Of a stretch of 31,425 nt of DNA, positions 17,837-29,174 are shown piece after piece. The position numbers were made by a program, and so were the translations under genes. The stretch is from Myxococcales bacterium UBA5297 (GTDB taxonomy: Bacteria > Myxococcota > Myxococcia > Myxococcales > UBA5297). The stretch lies in contig DHSB01000127.1 of NCBI GenBank assembly GCA_002408385.1, positions 1 through 31,425 on the forward strand, given 5' to 3'. Numbering within the stretch: the first letter of the stretch is position 1; each line of letters opens with the position of its first letter. Under the pieces are notes generated by a model. That model searched no databases, was not told where the DNA came from, and saw only the letters and a program-made list of their open reading frames with translations.

Positions 17837-17859
17837 GCCGGCGCCGCGTGGGCGCCGGC
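17837..17859 (+). terminator. GC-rich hairpin after the helicase gene
   Basis: GCCGGCGCC and GGCGCCGGC pair around GCGTG, 14 nt after the helicase stop. A second small palindrome (GCTCCC-G-GGGAGC) follows near 17868-17880. There is no T-run, so it is a weak intrinsic terminator at best. Confidence 0.4.
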
Positions 17860-17880
17860 TCTCCCATGCTCCCGGGGAGC

Positions 17881-18144
17881 GCAGAGCTCACCTCAGGGGG
17901 GGGTATGAACCCTTGAGCTGACAACTCGGAAGGTCGGCAGCCTGCAGCCCCGACATTCCCCTCGTCGGCCTTGGCGGTGCCGGGCTTGCTCCCTTCGCGG
18001 CTTCAGTCCTTGCCAGCTTGGCAACCAAACGGCGCGGAGGCGGTGGCAGCAGTCTTGAGCTGAGCGACCGCGGGCAGCTTGTAGCCTGAAAGCCTGGTGT
18101 CCTGGAGCCTGCGGCAATCGCCCACCGCTCTTGGCAGCGCCGGG
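17881..18144. repeat. Gene-free stretch with decayed AGCCTG-type short repeats
   Basis: Nothing in the 322 nt between the helicase and the peptidase stops looks coding. CTTGAGCTGA occurs twice (17912-17921 and 18054-18063), each followed by GGCAGCYTGYAGCC-like text (about 17936-17950 and 18073-18086). From 18075 to 18113 the unit RGCYTG recurs about every 8-9 nt: AGCTTG, AGCCTG, AGCCTG, then TCCTGG and AGCCTG. This is best read as an old, diverged short tandem repeat. Open frames on the minus strand here (17893-18117, 18003-18194) are by-products of the repeat. Confidence 0.45.
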
Positions 18145-19407
18145 TTAGGTATCCGGGGCTTCGCTCGATTGGATTTGCGCCAATATTTCCGCATCGAGCA
18201 TCTTCGCTACCTCGGCCGTCTCCTGCGCGAAGAGGCCGAGCTCTTCGGCCGGGAGCGGCTTTGCGCGCGGGAACCGCTGGGTCAGCGGGTTGATGTGCTT
18301 GCCGCCGCGCTTCATCGCAAAGTGCAGGTGAGGCCCGGTCGAGCGCCCGGTATTGCCGCTATGGGCGATGACCTGCTTCTGCTTGACCCGCGCCCCGACC
18401 CGAACCCCCTCGGCGAAGCGCGACAGGTGCAGATAGCCCGTCTCGATTCCGTTCGCATGCCGCACGAAGACGAAGTTGCCCGCGGCCCGGTCGCCCCGCA
18501 CCGCGCGGGTGACCGTGCCATCGGCCACGCTCCAGACCGGAGTGCCGATCGCGGCGGCGAAGTCGACGCCTTGGTGGGTGTGGTAGTAGCCGAGCAAAGG
18601 ATGCTTGCGCCCGCCGAAGCGCGAGGTGACGTGGACGTACTTTAGAGGGCTCTTCAGGAAGGCCTTCTTGGCGCTGTTGCCCCTCTCGTCGAAGTAGCTG
18701 GGCTCTCCCGACATCGGGGTGTATCTCAGGTAGCGCTTGCTGCCGACGAGCTCGCCTTCGTAGCGCGCGCCGAGAATCTGGCCGTATCGAAGCAGACGAC
18801 CTTGAGCAAACTGCTTCTCGACGACGACCCGCAGCCGGTCGCCACGCCTCACGTCCCGGTAGAAATCGATGTCCCAAGCAAACACGTCGGCGACTTCGAC
18901 CGCCAATGACGGGTCCTCTCCGGCCACGCCCATCGCCTCGTAGAGCGAAGTGGCGACCGCGATGTCGACGGCCTCGACCCGTCTCTCCACGGCGATCTCG
19001 CGCTGCGCGCCCAGCAACCGCTCACCGTCACGCCGGACGAGCCATTCTCGAGTCGCCGAGGCCCGGTACTCAACCGACTGCACCTCGGGCCCCTTGAGCA
19101 CCAGGCGCACCTGATCACCGACTCTCGACTTGCGAAAGTCGAAGCTTCCGCGCAGCGCCCCGATGACTGCGGCGACCTGGTTGCCGCCAAGCCCCATCGC
19201 CTCGAGCGTGGTCGCCAGAGTCATTCGCGGGGCTATCCGCGCGACCTTGATCTCAAAGACCTCGGGCGCAGGCGCATGGGGAGCCTGTGCGGACACAGGC
19301 GCCGGGGGCGGAATAGGGGGCGCGGGCGTGGCCGCATGGTGCTCGCCCCCGCAAGCGAGCATCAAGCTTGCCGCCCACAGTGCCACCGGCTCGAATCGCC
19401 TTTGCAT
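18145..19407 (-). CDS. M23-family peptidoglycan endopeptidase, predicted lipoprotein
   Basis: A 420-aa protein of MepM-like layout. The signal peptide ends in a lipobox, LMLAC with Cys19, followed by a Pro/Ala-rich spacer (24-50). An OapA/LysM-like region (about 51-200) precedes the LasA-type zinc domain: THQGVDF with H278 and D282, GYLHLS with H327, and GPHLHF with H360 and H362, all intact. It should cleave peptide cross-links in peptidoglycan from a membrane anchor. ATG 19407 has no Shine-Dalgarno, but a good promoter ends 6 nt upstream. It lies 51 nt downstream of spoVR in the same direction, yet this promoter suggests separate expression. Confidence 0.9.
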   Translation of the reverse strand: MQRRFEPVALWAASLMLACGGEHHAATPAPPIPPPAPVSAQAPHAPAPEVFEIKVARIAPRMTLATTLEAMGLGGNQVAAVIGALRGSFDFRKSRVGDQVRLVLKGPEVQSVEYRASATREWLVRRDGERLLGAQREIAVERRVEAVDIAVATSLYEAMGVAGEDPSLAVEVADVFAWDIDFYRDVRRGDRLRVVVEKQFAQGRLLRYGQILGARYEGELVGSKRYLRYTPMSGEPSYFDERGNSAKKAFLKSPLKYVHVTSRFGGRKHPLLGYYHTHQGVDFAAAIGTPVWSVADGTVTRAVRGDRAAGNFVFVRHANGIETGYLHLSRFAEGVRVGARVKQKQVIAHSGNTGRSTGPHLHFAMKRGGKHINPLTQRFPRAKPLPAEELGLFAQETAEVAKMLDAEILAQIQSSEAPDT

Positions 19408-19413
19408 CGCCCA

Positions 19414-19442
19414 AGGCTAGCGGCGAAAGCCGAGGCGGTCAA
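19414..19442 (-). promoter_or_regulatory. Promoter of the M23 peptidase gene
   Basis: Minus strand: TTGACC (plus 19437-19442, 5 of 6), a 17-nt spacer, TAGCCT (plus 19414-19419), then 6 nt to the ATG. The spacing predicts a transcript beginning at or next to the start codon. Confidence 0.4.
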
Positions 19443-19458
19443 AAGATGGGCCCCCGGC

Positions 19459-20940
19459 TCACATCTCGGTGCGCTTCTCGCTGTGCTCCTTGCCGTCAAA
19501 GCGCATGATGAGGCCCTTGGCGTCAAGCGTGGTCACCAGATTGACCGGCCGCTTCCACATCGTCTGCACACACCGCAGCGTGTCGCGGGCCTCGTCCATC
19601 TTCAGGTCGACCCCCTCGTGCTTGTGGGCAAGCAAGAGCTCGGCACGGTTGTCGAAGTTGCCGTTGATTACTTCGATGATTGGCTGGCCGAAGTTGGTCA
19701 ACTGGTGCAACAGCTTGGCCTTGATCTTCTTGAACTCCCGGTCGACGATCTCCCAGACGTTTCGCTTCTCATTGAATCCGTAGACAAATAGCTTCTGCTC
19801 GATTGCGAACTCGGGCGTCAAGAACTCGTCGATGAAGGTGACGTCGTTGTAATGGCGGCGCACCTCGAAGATCTTCTGCCGCCCCAACCCGAGCTTGCGG
19901 TCCCAGTCGCGCCTTTCGCGCAGGTCGTCGCAATCGTCGTATTCCTTGCCAAAGCGCCCTTTGTTCCAGCGCTCCTCGAGATGGCGAAACAACTCGATGC
20001 CGAGCTTGTACGGATTGATGGAGCCCGGCCGGGTCCCGAGCGTAGCCGAACAATGATCGGCATAGTCGACGAGCTCCGAGTCGTCGAGGGCGCGCTGGGT
20101 CATGATCGTCGAGTGCCAGTAGCTCGCCCACCCCTCGTTCATGATCTTCGTCTGGCCTTGTGGCGCGAAGTAGTAGGCCTCCTCGCGGATAATCGATAGC
20201 AGGTCGAATTCCCAGCGCGTCAAGGGCGCGTGCTCGAGCAAGAAGAGCAACACGTCGCGCTCGGGGTGCTCCGGAAAGCGCTCTTCGCGCTCTTTGTGTT
20301 GCTCTTCGATCTTGCGGCGCTGCTCGGCCATGTAATCCGGAGGGTTGACATATCCGCGCATGTATTCGCGCTCGACCTTGAAACCAGTGAAGCTCTGCCC
20401 TTCGAGCTCTTCGGCAGGCCTGGAGGGGCGGCGCGCGATGTAGGGGGCGTGGTAGTCGATGAGGTTTTCGAGGGACAAGGCCCTGTCGACGAAGTCCTCG
20501 ACCTCTTCGAGGCCGATCCGGTCGATCCAGCGGCGCGCGCGCGTGGCGTGGTTCGCCATCTCGTCCATCATCTTGCGATTGGTCGTTCCGAAGGAGAAGT
20601 TGTTCTTGAAGAAGTCGCAATGCCCGAAAACGTGGGCCATGACCAGCTTCTGGTCCACCTCGGCGTTCGACTCCAGCAGGTAGGCGTAACAAGGGTCGTT
20701 GTTGATGACCATCTCGTAGATTTTCGAGAGGCCGTACTCATACCCCTTGGCAAGCTGGTCGTAGTCCATCCCGAAGCGCCAGTGGGGGTAGCGGTTCGGA
20801 AAGCCGCCGTAGGCGGCCACCATGTTCAACTCGTCGTAGCTGAGGACCTCGAAGATGGTCTCGAAGAAGTCCAGCCCAAACCCGCGGGCGTAGGCTTCGA
20901 TCTCCTGCTTCAGGTCGTACAGCCGAGCGGTCAGCGACAA
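19459..20940 (-). CDS. spoVR: SpoVR/YcgB-family protein
   Basis: A 493-aa SpoVR-family protein. Recognisable blocks: [20 protein letters not shown] near the N-terminus, [52 protein letters not shown], and [20 protein letters not shown]. These are the most conserved parts of the family. The start is TTG 20940, with GGGGGGAG about 8 nt upstream; it is 35 nt after the PilZ gene. It is the last gene of a PrkA-type operon. In E. coli the equivalents yeaG, yeaH and ycgB act together in starvation and stationary phase; in Bacillus spoVR affects the spore cortex. The molecular activity is not settled. Confidence 0.93.
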   Translation of the reverse strand: MSLTARLYDLKQEIEAYARGFGLDFFETIFEVLSYDELNMVAAYGGFPNRYPHWRFGMDYDQLAKGYEYGLSKIYEMVINNDPCYAYLLESNAEVDQKLVMAHVFGHCDFFKNNFSFGTTNRKMMDEMANHATRARRWIDRIGLEEVEDFVDRALSLENLIDYHAPYIARRPSRPAEELEGQSFTGFKVEREYMRGYVNPPDYMAEQRRKIEEQHKEREERFPEHPERDVLLFLLEHAPLTRWEFDLLSIIREEAYYFAPQGQTKIMNEGWASYWHSTIMTQRALDDSELVDYADHCSATLGTRPGSINPYKLGIELFRHLEERWNKGRFGKEYDDCDDLRERRDWDRKLGLGRQKIFEVRRHYNDVTFIDEFLTPEFAIEQKLFVYGFNEKRNVWEIVDREFKKIKAKLLHQLTNFGQPIIEVINGNFDNRAELLLAHKHEGVDLKMDEARDTLRCVQTMWKRPVNLVTTLDAKGLIMRFDGKEHSEKRTEM

Positions 20941-20961
20941 GGCCGGTCTCCCCCCACCTGT

Positions 20962-20990
20962 TTTCGCAAGGACGGTTAGCCCTTGCGAAA
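20962..20990 (-). repeat. Perfect 10-bp hairpin across the PilZ stop codon
   Basis: TTTCGCAAGG and CCTTGCGAAA pair around a 9-nt loop that contains the TAA stop of the PilZ gene. No T-run follows in either direction. It sits about 20 nt before the spoVR start and may protect or process the message, or set spoVR translation. Confidence 0.55.
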
Positions 20991-21347
20991 GACCTCCGGA
21001 TGGAACCGCTTCAAGAACGCCAGGTACTGCGGGCTCTCGCCCGAGAACTTGATTCCCATCGCGCTCATGCCGCCGACGATGCCCTTGCGCGACCAGGTCA
21101 CCACCCCTTCGACAGTCGCCCGCTCCGAGTCCGGGAGCTGGATCACCGCCTTGAGCGCAGTGCCGGGCGGAAAGACGCGATTGGCTCCCAGCGACAGGCC
21201 ATGAAGCGCAAGATTCGAGGTCCAGCCAGCTATCAAGCCCTGGCCGGGCACCGTGATGCCGACCGACAGCCGGCGGCGAACCCGCTTTTCGCGCGGGCGG
21301 GCTTCGCTCTCCGCCGGACCGCGGCCATCACGGACATTTGTGGACAC
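20976..21347 (-). CDS. PilZ-domain protein, candidate c-di-GMP effector
   Basis: A 123-aa single-domain protein. The N-terminus is charged, then comes the c-di-GMP-binding arginine pattern in [10 protein letters not shown] (R22 and R26 as RxxxR). The second motif, usually [DN]xSxxG, reads NLALHG (45-50), with Ala in place of Ser. The remainder ([40 protein letters not shown]) fits the PilZ beta barrel. The start is GTG 21347, only 4 nt after the yeaH stop, with a purine-rich AAGGGGA inside the end of yeaH, so it is translationally tied to yeaH. A PilZ gene at this place in the operon is not part of the E. coli arrangement. Nucleotide binding is likely but the altered Ser leaves doubt. Confidence 0.82.
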   Translation of the reverse strand: MSTNVRDGRGPAESEARPREKRVRRRLSVGITVPGQGLIAGWTSNLALHGLSLGANRVFPPGTALKAVIQLPDSERATVEGVVTWSRKGIVGGMSAMGIKFSGESPQYLAFLKRFHPEVFRKG

Positions 21348-21351
21348 GACT

Positions 21352-22458
<1,107 letters not shown>

Positions 22459-22511
22459 CTCCCGCCTCGTCGCCGCAAGCCTCGGGCGCCTGAAACCCCA
22501 AGTCTCTTCCC

Positions 22512-22556
22512 CCTGGCCCGAGCGCCCCCCACCGGCGGGCTCGCCTCCAGGCCAGG
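22512..22556 (-). repeat. Inverted-repeat structure before yeaH
   Basis: Outer arms CCTGGCC (22512-22518) and GGCCAGG (22550-22556) enclose inner arms CGAGC (22519-22523) and GCTCG (22539-22543). It starts just after the stop of the exported-protein gene. It lacks a T-run. Confidence 0.35.
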
Positions 22557-22564
22557 TTGAGCCG

Positions 22565-23416
22565 CTATTTGGCGCCCTTGGGCCGCGCAGCCCCTTGCTT
22601 TTTCGCGGGCGCGAGTAACGCCTTGAGCGCCTTCTTGTCGATCAGCTTGACCAACCCCCGGGCCTCCTGAGCCGGTCCCTGGATGTCGACGCGAATCGCC
22701 CGCAGCGGCGCGAGCCCCTCGCCAGGTGCCCCGCCGCCGCCGCGCATGCTGGCCCGATCGCGGGTGCGCGCGCCAACGATCATGCTGAACCAGGCCATGC
22801 CCTGCTTGCGCTCTTCGGCCGGCAGCTTCGACTCCCAGACGAGCACTCCATTGGACGACTGGAGGGTGCGCCCTGTCGCGAGCCCCTCGGCAAACAGCGC
22901 GGTAGGGTGGCCAGAGATCGCTATCCGCAGGTCGAAGACCTCCATCTCGCCGGTTGCCGTACGGTGGAAGCGCTGATCGACGCCGACACCGCGTTCGCTC
23001 GCCTTGACGACGTAGAGCGCGGCGATCGCCAACTTGCGCGGGAAGACTCCTCCCGGGTAGGCAAGGCCGACGGTGTCGACGACGTTCGCCGGGAAGGCGT
23101 TGCTCTGGCGCACCGCGTCAGTGATGAGGAACTGCCCGAGGCCTTGAATTGAGTTGAGGCCGCTTTGCTCATAACGCAGCCGGTTTGGCACCGGCATCCC
23201 GTCGATGAGCTTCGCGAGCACCCGTCCAAAGCTTGCCCGCTCCTCGCGCGTCAGCTCCCGACACGGGTGCTCGGCACATGGATCGAGCACCAAGGCCTGA
23301 GGCTGCCCCTCCTCCTCCTCCTCGTCCTGGCCGTAGGCGGGCGCGACAAACAAGAGCACGCCTAGGGCCAAACCGAAGTGTTTCCACAACAAATGCCGGG
23401 CCGCCGAGACTCTCAT
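22565..23416 (-). CDS. Exported protein of unknown function within the prkA operon
   Basis: A 283-aa protein with a signal peptide (basic start, hydrophobic 13-26, likely cut after AYG near 29) followed by an acidic run DEEEEEG. The mature part is soluble and mixed alpha/beta, with [59 protein letters not shown] and [19 protein letters not shown]. The last 30 residues are Lys/Ala-rich. I do not recognise a family. ATG 23416 has GGAGG about 9 nt upstream. It lies between prkA and yeaH on the same strand, so it is probably co-expressed with them, although a periplasmic protein is an unexpected member of this cytoplasmic system. Confidence 0.75.
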   Translation of the reverse strand: MRVSAARHLLWKHFGLALGVLLFVAPAYGQDEEEEEGQPQALVLDPCAEHPCRELTREERASFGRVLAKLIDGMPVPNRLRYEQSGLNSIQGLGQFLITDAVRQSNAFPANVVDTVGLAYPGGVFPRKLAIAALYVVKASERGVGVDQRFHRTATGEMEVFDLRIAISGHPTALFAEGLATGRTLQSSNGVLVWESKLPAEERKQGMAWFSMIVGARTRDRASMRGGGGAPGEGLAPLRAIRVDIQGPAQEARGLVKLIDKKALKALLAPAKKQGAARPKGAK

Positions 23417-23445
23417 GAACTCCTACCTCCGATGCCTGATACGGC

Positions 23446-23463
23446 GAAGCGGTCGGCCGCTTC
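23446..23463 (-). repeat. 7-bp hairpin between prkA and the exported-protein gene
   Basis: GAAGCGG and CCGCTTC pair around TCGG in the 59-nt gap after prkA. There is no T-run, so partial processing or stability control is more likely than termination. Confidence 0.35.
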
Positions 23464-23475
23464 TGCCTGGCGCGC

Positions 23476-25539
<2,064 letters not shown>

Positions 25540-25939
25540 CGGTGGACCTCTCGTGGGCTCGGTTGAACTACGCGCTTCCTGCCGCGCCCGACCCGTGCAG
25601 CACGCACGAGGGCAGACGCCAAAACGTTTGCAACCTTCCTACTGCCGCACGCCCAGCCCCTTGCCTTCACGGGCGGTCGGGAAACGGGCGCGACACAGTT
25701 CGCACCCCTCAGGGAGAGACCCGACTTAAGGTCTCCAGCCTCTCCGTCCCGCAACGCCCCCGGCCCGCCAAGTGCCCGGGATTATAGGGAAGCCGATCCG
25801 CGGTGGGCAACCTTGCCTCAGCGACGGTGCGGCCCCATCGCTTGCCGCCTTGCTCGTTGCGCCCGTTCTAGCCGGTCGCGCAGGCAATCTGGCCCGCGCA
25901 GGGGCATGGGGCAAGCCCGCAGGCGGGCGCTCGCTCGCC
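25540..25939. other. 400-nt gene-free region upstream of prkA
   Basis: It holds the prkA promoter (25781-25810), a 6-bp hairpin in the leader (GAGACC, loop of 8, GGTCTC; 25716-25735), and near the left-reading ABC permease gene end a GCCCGC-AG-GCGGGC palindrome (25915-25928) that may serve as a weak terminator. Open frames on the plus strand here are antisense by-products running into the permease gene. Confidence 0.5.
25781..25810 (-). promoter_or_regulatory. Promoter of the prkA operon
   Basis: Minus strand: TTGCCC (plus 25805-25810, 4 of 6), an 18-nt spacer, and a perfect TATAAT (plus 25781-25786). A perfect -10 is rare in DNA this GC-rich. The start point near 25774 gives prkA a leader of roughly 235 nt. 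Confidence 0.5.
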
Positions 25940-26752
25940 TCAGACTTGGCCGAGCGTTCCGTCACGGGCGGCCTTGCGCAGGGCGGCGCGAAGCACGAGC
26001 GCGCTTGCCGGCAGCAGCAGTCCGCAGAACAAGAGCAGGCTCCTCAGGCTCGGGGCGATCTCGGCCAGGCCCGCCCCCTGCAACAGCGCCTGGCGCAGGG
26101 CCGCCAGTGCATGGGTCGCCGGCACCAGGGCCGCCACCGGGTGCAGGAGCCTCGGGAGGACCTCGACCGGATAGATGATGCCCGAGACGAGGAAGGTGAG
26201 CGCATCGAGCGCCCAGGCGACAGGGTCGCCGCGCTTGAAGACGACGACGAAAGCGGCGGAGACGATTCCAAACGCGAGGTAGGCCGCCATCCCGAGCCCG
26301 AGCGCAACACAGGCCCACAGGTAGTTGGCCTGCGGAAACTGCGCGCCGAACACGAGCACCCCGAGCGAGAAGAGCAGCCCCCCGCGCACCGCCGCCGAGA
26401 GCAGCGGGTAGAGCGCCACCAGCACGATCGAGCCGAAAGGCGGCACCGGCGAGCTGACGAGCGACTCGAGCCCACCGAAGAGCTGCAGCTCGCGCACCCG
26501 CCGCGAGACCCCGGCCATGCCGCCCCTTAAGGGGACCGAGAAGGCTATCCCCACCAAGGCGAAGCGAAAGTAGTCGCCGCCGGAGACCGCGAGCAGCGGC
26601 GAGCTGTTGCCGAAGGTGCGCCCGAGAAAGTAGAGGCTCCAGAGCGAGAAGAGCGCCCCGGCCACGGTGAAGACCGAGCTGCCCCGGTAGGAGAAGTCGA
26701 CGAGCAGGTCGCGGCGCACGAAGGCGGCAACCAGTCCGAGCACTCGCCTCAC
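25940..26752 (-). CDS. ABC-2 type exporter permease
   Basis: A 270-aa permease with about six membrane segments: FVRRDLLVDFSYRGSSVF at the N-terminus, then hydrophobic blocks near 27-47, 60-78, 110-140, 145-172, 180-200 and 235-258. The family-type segment FLVSGIIYPVEVLPRLLHP before VPATHALAALRQALL is clear. The start is GTG 26752; its first bases overlap the ATPase stop (GTGA), so the two are translationally coupled. The long upstream open frame is the ATPase in another frame. The exported substrate is unknown; lipid, polysaccharide or drug export are all possible for ABC-2 systems. Confidence 0.88.
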   Translation of the reverse strand: MRRVLGLVAAFVRRDLLVDFSYRGSSVFTVAGALFSLWSLYFLGRTFGNSSPLLAVSGGDYFRFALVGIAFSVPLRGGMAGVSRRVRELQLFGGLESLVSSPVPPFGSIVLVALYPLLSAAVRGGLLFSLGVLVFGAQFPQANYLWACVALGLGMAAYLAFGIVSAAFVVVFKRGDPVAWALDALTFLVSGIIYPVEVLPRLLHPVAALVPATHALAALRQALLQGAGLAEIAPSLRSLLLFCGLLLPASALVLRAALRKAARDGTLGQV

Positions 26753-27504
26753 AGCCCGAAGACCTCCCGCGCCTCTCCCTCCACCTCGCCCCACCTGCCC
26801 TGCGCGCGGCTTTTCCCCCCGTCCATCACGACCACCCGGTCGCACTGAGCCGCCTCGTTCAAATCGTGGGTGATGAGCAGCACCGCCTTGCCCGCGGAGG
26901 TGAGCTCCGAAAGCAGACCGCGGGTCCGGGCCGCCGCTCCCGGGTCGAGCACCCGGGAGAGCTCGTCGAGGATCAGCAGGGACGGCGCGTGCATGAGCGC
27001 CTTGGCCAGCGACACCTTCGCCCTCTCGCCCGCCGACAAGCCCTGGACGCGCCGGGTCGCGAGGTCGGCGGCGCCGACCCGCTCGAGCGCGAAGCCGAGC
27101 TCCCCCTCGGCCACCCCGTAGAGCGCGCGGTGGAAGCGCAGACACTCGATGACATCGAGCCGTGGGTGCAGCGCCGGGTCGTCCGGGCGCGCCAAGCCCA
27201 CCTCGCGGCGGGCCGCGCCGCCGCCGGCCACGTCGCGGGCCCCGACCAAGGCCCTCCCAGAATCGGGGAGCACGACGCCGCACAAGATGCGCGCGAGGGT
27301 CGTCTTGCCCACTCCGTTCGGTCCGACCAGCGCCACCCGCTCTCCGGCCTCGAGGCGCAGCGTCAACCCGTCGAGCGCCCGGCGCCGCTTGGCTCGAAAC
27401 GGGTGCGACGCCAGCTCGCGCAGCGATCGCGGCAGCGGGTACTCCTTTACAAGGTCGCGAGCGTCGAGAACGGGCGGCATGGAGGGCTCAGAGGTGTTGC
27501 CCAT
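26749..27504 (-). CDS. ABC exporter ATPase
   Basis: A 251-aa nucleotide-binding subunit. Walker A GPNGVGKT (61-68), signature LSAGE (156-160), Walker B LLILDE (176-181) followed by LSRVLDP, and switch H213 in LLITHDLNEA. The Q-loop is atypical: EVGLARPDDPALHPRLDVIE (101-120) has no Gln where it is expected. A related feature occurs in ABC-2 ATPases with a GLVxxDERSFYWRL-type segment, so the protein may still be functional. ATG 27504 is the first candidate (GGGAG 11 nt upstream); ATG 27480 lacks an SD. Works with the permease that overlaps its stop. Divergent from a glycosyltransferase gene, which weakly suggests a glycan- or lipid-related cargo. Confidence 0.88.
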   Translation of the reverse strand: MGNTSEPSMPPVLDARDLVKEYPLPRSLRELASHPFRAKRRRALDGLTLRLEAGERVALVGPNGVGKTTLARILCGVVLPDSGRALVGARDVAGGGAARREVGLARPDDPALHPRLDVIECLRFHRALYGVAEGELGFALERVGAADLATRRVQGLSAGERAKVSLAKALMHAPSLLILDELSRVLDPGAAARTRGLLSELTSAGKAVLLITHDLNEAAQCDRVVVMDGGKSRAQGRWGEVEGEAREVFGL

Positions 27505-27567
27505 CTATCAGCTTGCTCCCGGGGCCGAAAGCCCTCGGCCTGTCGTCGAACCGGCGGGCGCGCAGCC

Positions 27568-27595
27568 TTGATTTCGGGTGGCGCGCCCCTATCCT
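27568..27595 (+). promoter_or_regulatory. Promoter of the GT39-like glycosyltransferase gene
   Basis: TTGATT (27568-27573), a 16-nt spacer, TATCCT (27590-27595), each 4 of 6. The -10 ends 8 nt before the ATG at 27604, and no Shine-Dalgarno is seen. Confidence 0.35.
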
Positions 27596-27603
27596 CGGGC
27601 GCC

Positions 27604-29166
27604 ATGACCGCTTCCGAACAGACCTCCGTTGCCCCTCAGGACGCCGCGACGAGCCCTCCGCCCGCGCGCAGAGACCTCGTACTGCTGGCCCTTCTGCTCG
27701 CCGTCTTCGCGCTCGCCCGCGGCCTCGTCTTTCCGTACGCGGAGAACCTCTACGGCGACGCGGTCGTGCGCAGCGAGCTCGCCGAGCGCTGGGCGCAGCA
27801 GCCGCACCTGATCACCAGCTTCCAGGACGGCGCCTACCAGTTCGGGCCGCTGCACCTCTACCTGATGGGCGGGCTGCTCGAGCTGTGGCCATCGCGCGAA
27901 CACGCCACCCGCCTGGTCAGCCTGCTGATGAGCCTGCTGATGGTCCTGCCGGTCTACCGGCTCGGGCGCCGCCTCTTCTCGCGGGAGGCCGCCCTCGCCA
28001 CCGGGCTCGCGATGGCCGCCTGGGGACTGCACATCCAGGCCTCGACCACCGCGGCGAGCGAGGCGGTCTTCCTCACCCTCTTCTTCTTTGCCCTCGACTA
28101 CCTCTTCAAGGGAATAGACGAGGGCCGGCTCGCGCCTCTGGCGCTCGCCGCGCTCTTCACCAACCTGTTCTGCGCGGTCCGCTACGACGGCTGGCTCTAT
28201 GGACCGCTGCTCGGCCTCGTCGTCGCCTTCTCGGGCAAGGACCGGATCGCCGGGTTCACCCGCGCGGTCGTCTACCTCGGCCTGTGCGCCCCCTACCCGC
28301 TCTGGTGGATGCAGCAGAGCGAGAAGGCCTCGGGCGATGCTCTCTTCGCGCTCCACTACATCGAGCAGTTCCACGCCCAATGGGTCCACGACGGGGTCGC
28401 CTGGCTTGGCGACCTGGGCTTCCGGTTGATGGCCCTCTTCTTCTGGCCCGGCAGCCTGCTCGCCACCGCCTCGCTGCTCGTGGGCATCTTCGCCATCGCC
28501 GGCATGGCGCGGGCCTTCGCGCGCCGGGAGCGCCGCGCCCTGGCCGTCCTCGCCATCGTGCCGGCCGCCTACTTCACCTTCCGCGGCGCGGCGCTCGCCA
28601 ACTTCTCGCCACTCGCCCGCTTCACCATGGTGCAGGTCGCGCTCTCGCTCTTCTACGTCAAGGACGGCTTCGACTGGATGACCGGACGGCTGCCCGCCTG
28701 GTCGCGCCGCTCGCTCGCGGTCGCCGCGGGCCTGGTCGCCCTGGGCACCACGCTCTGGCTGGGCAGCTTGACGGCCTGGCGCTCGGGGGTCTGGGAAGAC
28801 ACGCTGCGGCCGATAAGCCCGCTCTCGACCATCCCCAACGACCAGCGGGCCGCGGCGAGCTATCTGAAGCAGGCCGCCGCACAGGGCCACGCGGTGGTCA
28901 TCGACGAGGCGGCCGACTACGTGGACATCAACGTGGCCTTCTTCACCGGGCTGCCCGATGAGCGGCTGGTACGCAGGCGCTGGGAGAACTTCGAGAAGCA
29001 CCTGGGCGAGGTCGGCGAGCCGCGCCTGCTCTTCGCCACCTCGGGCGGCGCTCTGGAGGCCAAGGACGGGCTCAAGGTGGGCGAGCCCCAGCTCGCCTGG
29101 CGCGGCTGGCAGTGGCGAAAGGTCGCCCAGCCCTCCGACAAGCTCTTCGTCTACCAGCGGCTCTGA
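27604..29166 (+). CDS. Multi-pass GT39/PMT-like glycosyltransferase
   Basis: A 520-aa membrane protein. A short cytoplasmic N-terminus leads to a first membrane segment (about 24-40) and a periplasmic loop with YAENLYGDAVVRSELAERW, where the acidic residue stands at the position of the catalytic Asp of GT-C enzymes. About ten more hydrophobic segments follow; VYRLGRRLFSREAALATGLA and HIQASTTAASEAVFLTLFFF are typical of the PMT_2/ArnT group. The soluble C-terminus (about 410-520) is periplasmic by topology. It would transfer a sugar from a polyprenyl-phosphate donor; the acceptor is unknown. ATG 27604 is chosen from the family start; the longer open frame upstream is antisense to the ATPase gene. 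Confidence 0.82.
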   Translation: MTASEQTSVAPQDAATSPPPARRDLVLLALLLAVFALARGLVFPYAENLYGDAVVRSELAERWAQQPHLITSFQDGAYQFGPLHLYLMGGLLELWPSREHATRLVSLLMSLLMVLPVYRLGRRLFSREAALATGLAMAAWGLHIQASTTAASEAVFLTLFFFALDYLFKGIDEGRLAPLALAALFTNLFCAVRYDGWLYGPLLGLVVAFSGKDRIAGFTRAVVYLGLCAPYPLWWMQQSEKASGDALFALHYIEQFHAQWVHDGVAWLGDLGFRLMALFFWPGSLLATASLLVGIFAIAGMARAFARRERRALAVLAIVPAAYFTFRGAALANFSPLARFTMVQVALSLFYVKDGFDWMTGRLPAWSRRSLAVAAGLVALGTTLWLGSLTAWRSGVWEDTLRPISPLSTIPNDQRAAASYLKQAAAQGHAVVIDEAADYVDINVAFFTGLPDERLVRRRWENFEKHLGEVGEPRLLFATSGGALEAKDGLKVGEPQLAWRGWQWRKVAQPSDKLFVYQRL

Positions 29167-29174
29167 CCGGCTCG

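Noticed and set aside
17911..18113. CRISPR-like or tRNA-like repeat spacing
   Set aside because: Repeat units are short, diverged and without regular spacers, and no cloverleaf or conserved T-loop sequence could be drawn.
17893..18194. Small minus-strand frames in the gap before the helicase stop
   Set aside because: Their peptide pattern follows the short DNA repeat; no ribosome site or family.
25621..25680. Sigma-54 promoter upstream of prkA (TTGCA near plus 25630)
   Set aside because: The invariant GG ten bases before the GC is absent (AG instead), so the -24/-12 rule fails.
27589..29001. 470-codon open frame on the minus strand
   Set aside because: Antisense to the glycosyltransferase; very rich in Glu, Gly and Arg with no domain.
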